Assembly: GCA_032622095.1 (NCBI GenBank)
Contig: CP136061.1
Coordinates: 135,125,587-135,189,586 of the forward strand
DNA from: Siphonodentalium dalli
Taxonomy: Eukaryota; Mollusca; Scaphopoda; Gadilida; Siphonodentaliidae
Length of the DNA: 64,000 bases
Direction of reading: 5' to 3'
Made by a program: the position numbers and the translations under genes. The notes beneath the pieces are model-generated. The model searched no databases. It was not told the origin of the DNA and saw only the letters and a program-made list of their open reading frames with translations. Positions 58,763-64,000 of this stretch are shown here, one piece after another. How positions within the stretch are numbered: the first letter of the stretch is position 1; every line of letters starts with the position of its first letter.

Positions 58763-61700
58763 CAAGAAAACTAAGATGCATGCATCAGGTCGGCCGTGAA
58801 CTATCTACCATAGAATTGTTGTAGCTATCGATTATACATTTTGGAACACCTGTCTGTATGTATGTGTGTATGCATGAATGCATGTGTGTATGTGTTATAG
58901 ACTCTAACACTGCTCGACTGATCCGACTCGGATTTGGTATTTAACGTGTCAACTTGACCTCGCTCATAGGCATGTTTCTGGACCTTGACCGATCCGACTA
59001 AAAATTTGTGTGTAGGACTACTTCGATCCCGGGAGCAATATGGACGGGTCCAATTTCACGTGGGACCATGTTCTCGAACGTGCTGATGTAGGCATGTTTC
59101 TGGACTATTTGGACGGGTCAAATCTTGATCCCGACCTGACTTCGACATTCAAAAAGATCAATTCAAGGTCAAATCTGGTAAAACGGAAGTATTTCAACGA
59201 AATATAATACCTACTGTTACTTTTGTCCCAAGAGTGTTTCGGGTGGGTCAAATTATGACCCTGACCTGATCTTGACATTCAAAATTGTCAATTCAAGGTC
59301 AAATCGGGTAAAGCCGGGCGGATTTCGACGGGTACTTTTGTCGTGACTTTTGTCCGGGGAGTGTTTTGGACGGATCAAATCGTGACCCGACATGACGTTC
59401 ACCTTTAAAATGGTCAATTCAAGGTTAAATCGCGCAATTCTCCGAAAATCAGAGGGGAACATCCCGGACGAAGTAGGGTCCACCAGCTACTATTATATAT
59501 TTCTAGATTTAGTTACAAACTAAATACCTGTATATTGTACAAAGAAATGTTTGACAAATATATCTGTATCAATATTACCATACGGGTCATTAAAATAGAT
59601 ACGACGAAACAAATTTTGAAGGGTGCATGGTATCAGGTAAATTTTTATATTTCAAATGATGACAGGAATGCGGAAAGTTGAAGTACCTACGTAATACTGG
59701 CTATCCGAATGAAGAGATATACATGTATATAAAAACCAAAATAGAAGATGACTGCTGGCGACAATGTTTTCCAAAAAAATTCAAAGCATTCGATAGCTCC
59801 CATCTAGTTGTCAGCCCGAAGATCAATATAAAGTGTGGTGACTATCAGAAGAGGGATATGACTGTACAGTTGCTAAACAATTCAGTCACGCAAAAGAGGA
59901 TCAAACAGTAAGATACCAAATTGCTGCCTGTGGTAATGTTTTTTAACGAAATTCGGGAAAATTAGATTACTCTCACCCTGGTTATCCAGAAGATAATTGT
60001 GGAATCTGGTGACGATCGGACAAGGGGTGTCGTCTGTAGGATCAACCAAATTATTTAGCCATAAAAATAGTAAAATTCAAGATCACCGCTGGCAGTGATG
60101 TCTTCACAAGGACAGCTTGAGAACAAAACATGGCTCACATCTAGCGGTGACCCAAACTATCCACATGAGAAAAAGTTCTCCAATAAAAGCTGGCTGCAGG
60201 GTGCGCCAATTGATTCAAATTCGAAATTTAACAGGGTGTACTGGTTGTGGCCATGTTTTCCCCGCAAATTTGATAGACTGATGGACAAAACCACTGAATC
60301 CGTTGAATCAATATACATGTATACATGGATTAATTTATATGCATTGTTATACACAGTATTGGTATATAAAGGTACTGAAAATAACAATATTACTAGTATA
60401 CACAAAATAAACCATATATCATGGCTATGGGTTCTAATATCCGAATATGACAGCTGATAACTTGGTGTGAATTGAAGAGTGGTGGTGTCTCAAGCATATC
60501 TAACCCTCCACGTTAGAAAAAATGCCATTAAATGTCATAAGTATAATCTAGCTTGAGGACAGAAGTTTTCCAAAAAAAAACCCTTAATTCAACCAGGTCC
60601 TCGCGCGATGTATGGTCGATCACATGATGATCTAGGGGGGATTAGAATTGTTGTATAAAACAGCACTGCATGTACATATAAAATAAAATAGTGCTACATC
60701 TTATTACAGATTATTGCCATATATAATCAGTGACTATACAGACAGTCTGACAAAATAAAGTTTCAGTGACACTCTATCCGAAGAGGGGAATAATTCCATC
60801 TGTTACAGTCAATGGAGCAATTATGAATCTGGAAAGGTGAAATTTCTAAGTAATACTAGATATCGACATGACGCGATAACATATAACGTAAATGCAATAT
60901 GGCCGCTGGCGACCATTTTTTCCTATAAAATTAAAAAAATATTTGATAGCTCTCATCTGATAGATGAATATCAAGATAAATATGAAGTTTAGTGATGATC
61001 GGATGAGTGAAGTGGACTGTGCTAAACGGTTTAGTAATGCTTAAAAAGATTTTTACCTTAATATTTTTATGTTCACTTTATAAACTTCACTGAGTCATCT
61101 TTGTCATGTATTGAGTTTGATATCTTTTGTTAACAGTTTATAAATCATGTATGTCTCATGTTTTTATTTTAATTTATGTGTTTATTATCATTAAATAAAG
61201 TTGCATTCCTTAAAAAGATTCTTACCTCAATGTTTTTATGTTCACTTTATAAACTCCACTGAGTCATCTTTGTCATATATTGAATTTGATATCTTTTGTT
61301 AACAGTTTATAAATTATGTATGTCTGATCGTTATTATATTACATACACTTTATAGTGTGTTTCAGAACGAAAACAAAATGAACAAAATCAACAAATTTGT
61401 AAATTTAAAAACAATTCAAACGTTGTTGTATTCCATGTCCCAGCCCGGACATATACACCAAATTTCAATAATATTCATTGAGAAACAACGGACCAAACGC
61501 CATATAACACCCCGTATGCATCTTTTATTCCGAGTTGGCCTTTTATTCCGAGTTGGCACGCGCCATTGGAGCGAGTTAGCCCTGGGGCGAGTACGCCGAT
61601 TCCGACACCTTTTCTATTTGCAGCAGGTTAAGTTTACGCGTAATTTAATTTACAAAGTTCCCCAATTGGTATCGTAAATAGAGCGACCTTATTTGACAGA

Positions 61701-62032
61701 GAATGCCTCTGTTATTGATTATAAAGTTGCTATACATTAAAAACGACAATTCACATGCTCGTTCAAGCGCAGTAGTCTATTTTCCCCATGTTAAAGGACA
61801 TCCACAAATACTAAATAACGCTAACTTACTGCCGAATGTTTTACACGACAACTGTTAACATATTTGGGCTGAATTCATCTGACGCGGTATTATTCCTCAA
61901 AATAAACAACAAAACCATCGTTACTTGGAAATGTAGTTTGGGCTAACATTTACATAAATCCTCCATATCATTATTCCGACACACACGTCAGATGAAAAAC
62001 TCACATGAAGTAACCGGCCAAATTGGCCGAAA
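58763..62032 (-). repeat. 3.4-kb repeat, copy 3, inverted, in SLC46 intron 1 (3270 bp)
   Basis: CAAGAAAACTAAGATGCATG at the left and GGCCGAAA at the right are the ends of the units at 3510 and 7000, in inverse orientation. It keeps blocks that copies 1 and 2 have each lost but lacks the internal Helitron junction. It fills most of the 3.79-kb intron. Confidence 0.75.
58828..59490 (+). mobile_element. Fused Helitron-like segment inside 3.4-kb copy 3
   Basis: Start TCGATTATACATTTTGG as in 6557-6934, end CCACCAGCTAC as in 6056-6556. The intervening CTAG|TC junction is deleted between CATGTTTCTGGAC and TTTGGACGGGTC (about 59105). A short TGGAC match at the breakpoints suggests a microhomology deletion. 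Confidence 0.6.
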
Positions 62033-62338
62033 TAATACGATTCTGTGTTCATTTAATTATGTCCTTTTGGTATTAGTTCTTTGCCAGTCTGATTACTCAC
62101 AATGCAAGTGACTTCTTAAAGCTATACTATTATATATTATTTGTTATGGTCGGACTATGTGATATAAGAGTATTGGCCTAGGCCAGTTGGAGACCGAGAA
62201 TGTTTTTTAGAAGAAAAAAAGGAATACCCACAAGTAAAGGTCTCCTGAATGTGGACATCCGTATGTGCAATGAGATATAGATGGTTTTGCATGGTTGTGG
62301 AAATATTATTACAATATATAAATTATAGATTTACTTAC

Positions 62339-63512
62339 TGACGTAAAGCTGCCAATCATAGTTAGAGAAAGTTTCGACAACCAACCCGATCATGTTCGAT
62401 GTGAGAGCCGTAATGGCAATTTGAATGTCATTAAGACAGAATGCTAATCCTTTGACCATCAGGACACTCGCTGTTGAGCGAAAGTTCATACCCATTTGAT
62501 ACCAACCAATCTTTACTGATAACCAACAGAACGGTTCATTCTCTTGGTAGATTGTCTCTATTGAACTTCGGGACGTTATCGGGAAACACGCGAAGAACAT
62601 GGCTGCAGTGAGGGAAACGAACAGCCATCTTTGATACGAAACATCTTTTCCGGTGAAAAATTTGGAGGCAGCTACAGCTTGTTTCCAAAAAGACAGCTCT
62701 GTTTCTATTTTTGGTGCTGTCTCGATGAAAAATAATATTATGACGAAGGCTGAGATCAAAATCAACACGGCACTTATAATCGCAGGGTAGAAATAGCCAA
62801 ATGATTGTATCAAGTATCCCAATATAACAGAAACAGACACAGCGGATAGAGACTGTGCTGTTTCTAACACTGCAAAAATAAGAGTCGTATTTCTTCCAGC
62901 TGAAGAGATATCAGCCGCTGCAGCAAATGTATTCATGATGACAGCTGCCACATACCCCATTGATCCATCCGCCACATAACCAATGAGGAGCCAGGCTAGA
63001 TCCAGTTCCCAGTGCATAATAACACACAGAACGAGAACACGAACGAATGCTCCTAATACAGCAATGGCAAGCAAAGGTTTCCTGCCAAACCGATCAGACA
63101 GCGACCCTGCGATGATACAAGATATTATAGTTGGTATGCTACCTGCTATAACATAGTACATGAGCCACTCTGATGCTGCTTTTTGGGAATCCACTCTCAT
63201 GTTATCATCAGTGGTATTACCTTGGTCACATGGTGACAATGACGTGTCACTGGTAGATGTGTTCCCTCCGCGAGCTTCGACCTCTCGATAGTAGACATAT
63301 TGGTATATGAGTGGATCCAATATGTAAAATCCGCTTACGTAGAAAACGACCACGATGTTTAAAACAACGAAATTGGTTATTGTGTGACCTCGATGTGTAA
63401 CATGATCCTTTTCGGTCTCACTCTCGTTGCTGTTGATGGACCCACTTCGATAGTTGGTACCAGGGCTGTTTACATCTGGTATGAGATTCCGTTTTTCCTC
63501 AACGTCCATCAT
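62339..63512 (-). CDS. SLC46-family membrane transporter, first coding exon (391 codons)
   Basis: Major-facilitator protein of the SLC46 type (family members carry folates, heme-like or muropeptide substrates; the substrate here is unknown). From the chosen ATG (63512, first of two adjacent Met codons): acidic N-tail, helix 1 (TNFVVLNIVVVFYVSGFYIL), a loop with several N-x-S/T sites (NTSTSDTS, NTTDD), helix 2, and the MFS motif GSLSDRFGRKP. Further helices follow, then FFIETAP before a central loop, then helices 7-9. An acceptor (TTACTTGCAG, 63540-63549) lies upstream, so the exon starts at 63539 with some 5' UTR, or an upstream coding exon exists. Donor GTAAGT begins at 62338; phase 1 joins exon 2. 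Total with exons 2 and 3 is about 471 aa, normal for the family. Confidence 0.87.
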
Positions 63513-63539
63513 CGATTGGTGATCATCGGTCAAGTTGAT

Positions 63540-64000
63540 CTGCAAGTAAAACGAACGCTATATACAGAAGCCGTCAGATCCATGGTCTGGTGGATCTGAT
63601 ATATTTCAGGCAAACTCGCTGGCTGCGTCGCTCGAAACCGAAATAAATGAGCATTACATGTACATGGCAAATTAATTTCTTTCACTGACTCAAATTTAAC
63701 AACCACAAACATATCGGTCAGGTATACATTATGCGATGAACAGCAGATTTGATCTCGTTTCGAAATGGAAAGTATATGTCACGAGTCGCTACAGATTCCA
63801 ACCAACGTACATATACACCCATGTACCTCAATATTTGTTAGTCCCATGTTAGCTTGGCATGCATTTGGCAATAATTTGCATGGAAGTGTTTATTATTCGG
63901 TCACAGTGTGGTGTAATACCATATTAGTACATATACAAATACTAACCTACATGTCTATTTAATTTATACTCAAAGGCAAATCAATATAACTCGGAAACCA
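63540..64000. other. Upstream intron or 5' region of the SLC46-type gene
   Basis: Non-coding as far as can be seen. The acceptor at 63540-63549 shows that at least one exon lies further upstream, probably outside the window. Confidence 0.5.

Overview
The window looks like an animal nuclear genome, most likely a marine invertebrate and possibly a mollusc or another lophotrochozoan. It has a spliced SLC46-type transporter gene, two Ty3/gypsy LTR elements, several TTAA- or TA-flanked MITE-like elements, and very many non-autonomous Helitron-like repeats with (CTGT)n and (GT)n microsatellites. The lineage is an inference from repeat style, not a match. No bacterial operons, rRNA, tRNA or CRISPR array were seen.

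Layout. 1-2544: four head-to-tail Helitron-like elements of subfamily A. 3031-14402: a TTAA-flanked MITE split by an 11.07-kb Ty3/gypsy insertion on the minus strand (153-bp LTRs at 3285-3437 and 14201-14353, target duplication ATACG). That element carries two tandem copies of a 3.4-kb repeat between its integrase and its 3' LTR. 14403-18850: mostly unassigned, with a 1.0-kb inverted-repeat element at 15909-16926. 18851-23969: another MITE of the first family, a putative DNA transposon interrupted by a second, internally deleted gypsy element (19714-22575, target duplication CCTAT), a further MITE copy, and a second MITE family. 25049-48951: a 23.9-kb, almost seamless head-to-tail array of 32 Helitron-like segments in at least six subfamilies (A, B, C1, C2, C3, D). 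49299-52500: one more MITE, a foldback and low-complexity DNA. 52520-63539: an SLC46-family gene on the minus strand. Three exons join in phase into about 471 codons. Its introns hold an inverted third copy of the 3.4-kb repeat, a 357-bp TA-flanked MITE and a minus-strand Helitron-like element.

How it fits together. SLC46 is the only convincing host gene. The rest is nested mobile DNA. The Helitron-like segments share a CTAG end preceded by a GC-rich hairpin, a T-starting AT-rich 5' end, a subterminal microsatellite and internal tandem monomers. Subfamily A monomers repeat nuclear-receptor-type motifs (TCAAGGTCA, with perfect DR0 copies). Subfamily B, C and D monomers repeat an NRF1-like palindrome. 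A short motif of the form CCGATnnnnnnGAAACTTGGTA recurs across otherwise different repeat families. No Helitron Rep/helicase gene is present, so the elements would depend on a protein encoded elsewhere. All repeat calls rest on reading the sequence by eye; no database search was run.
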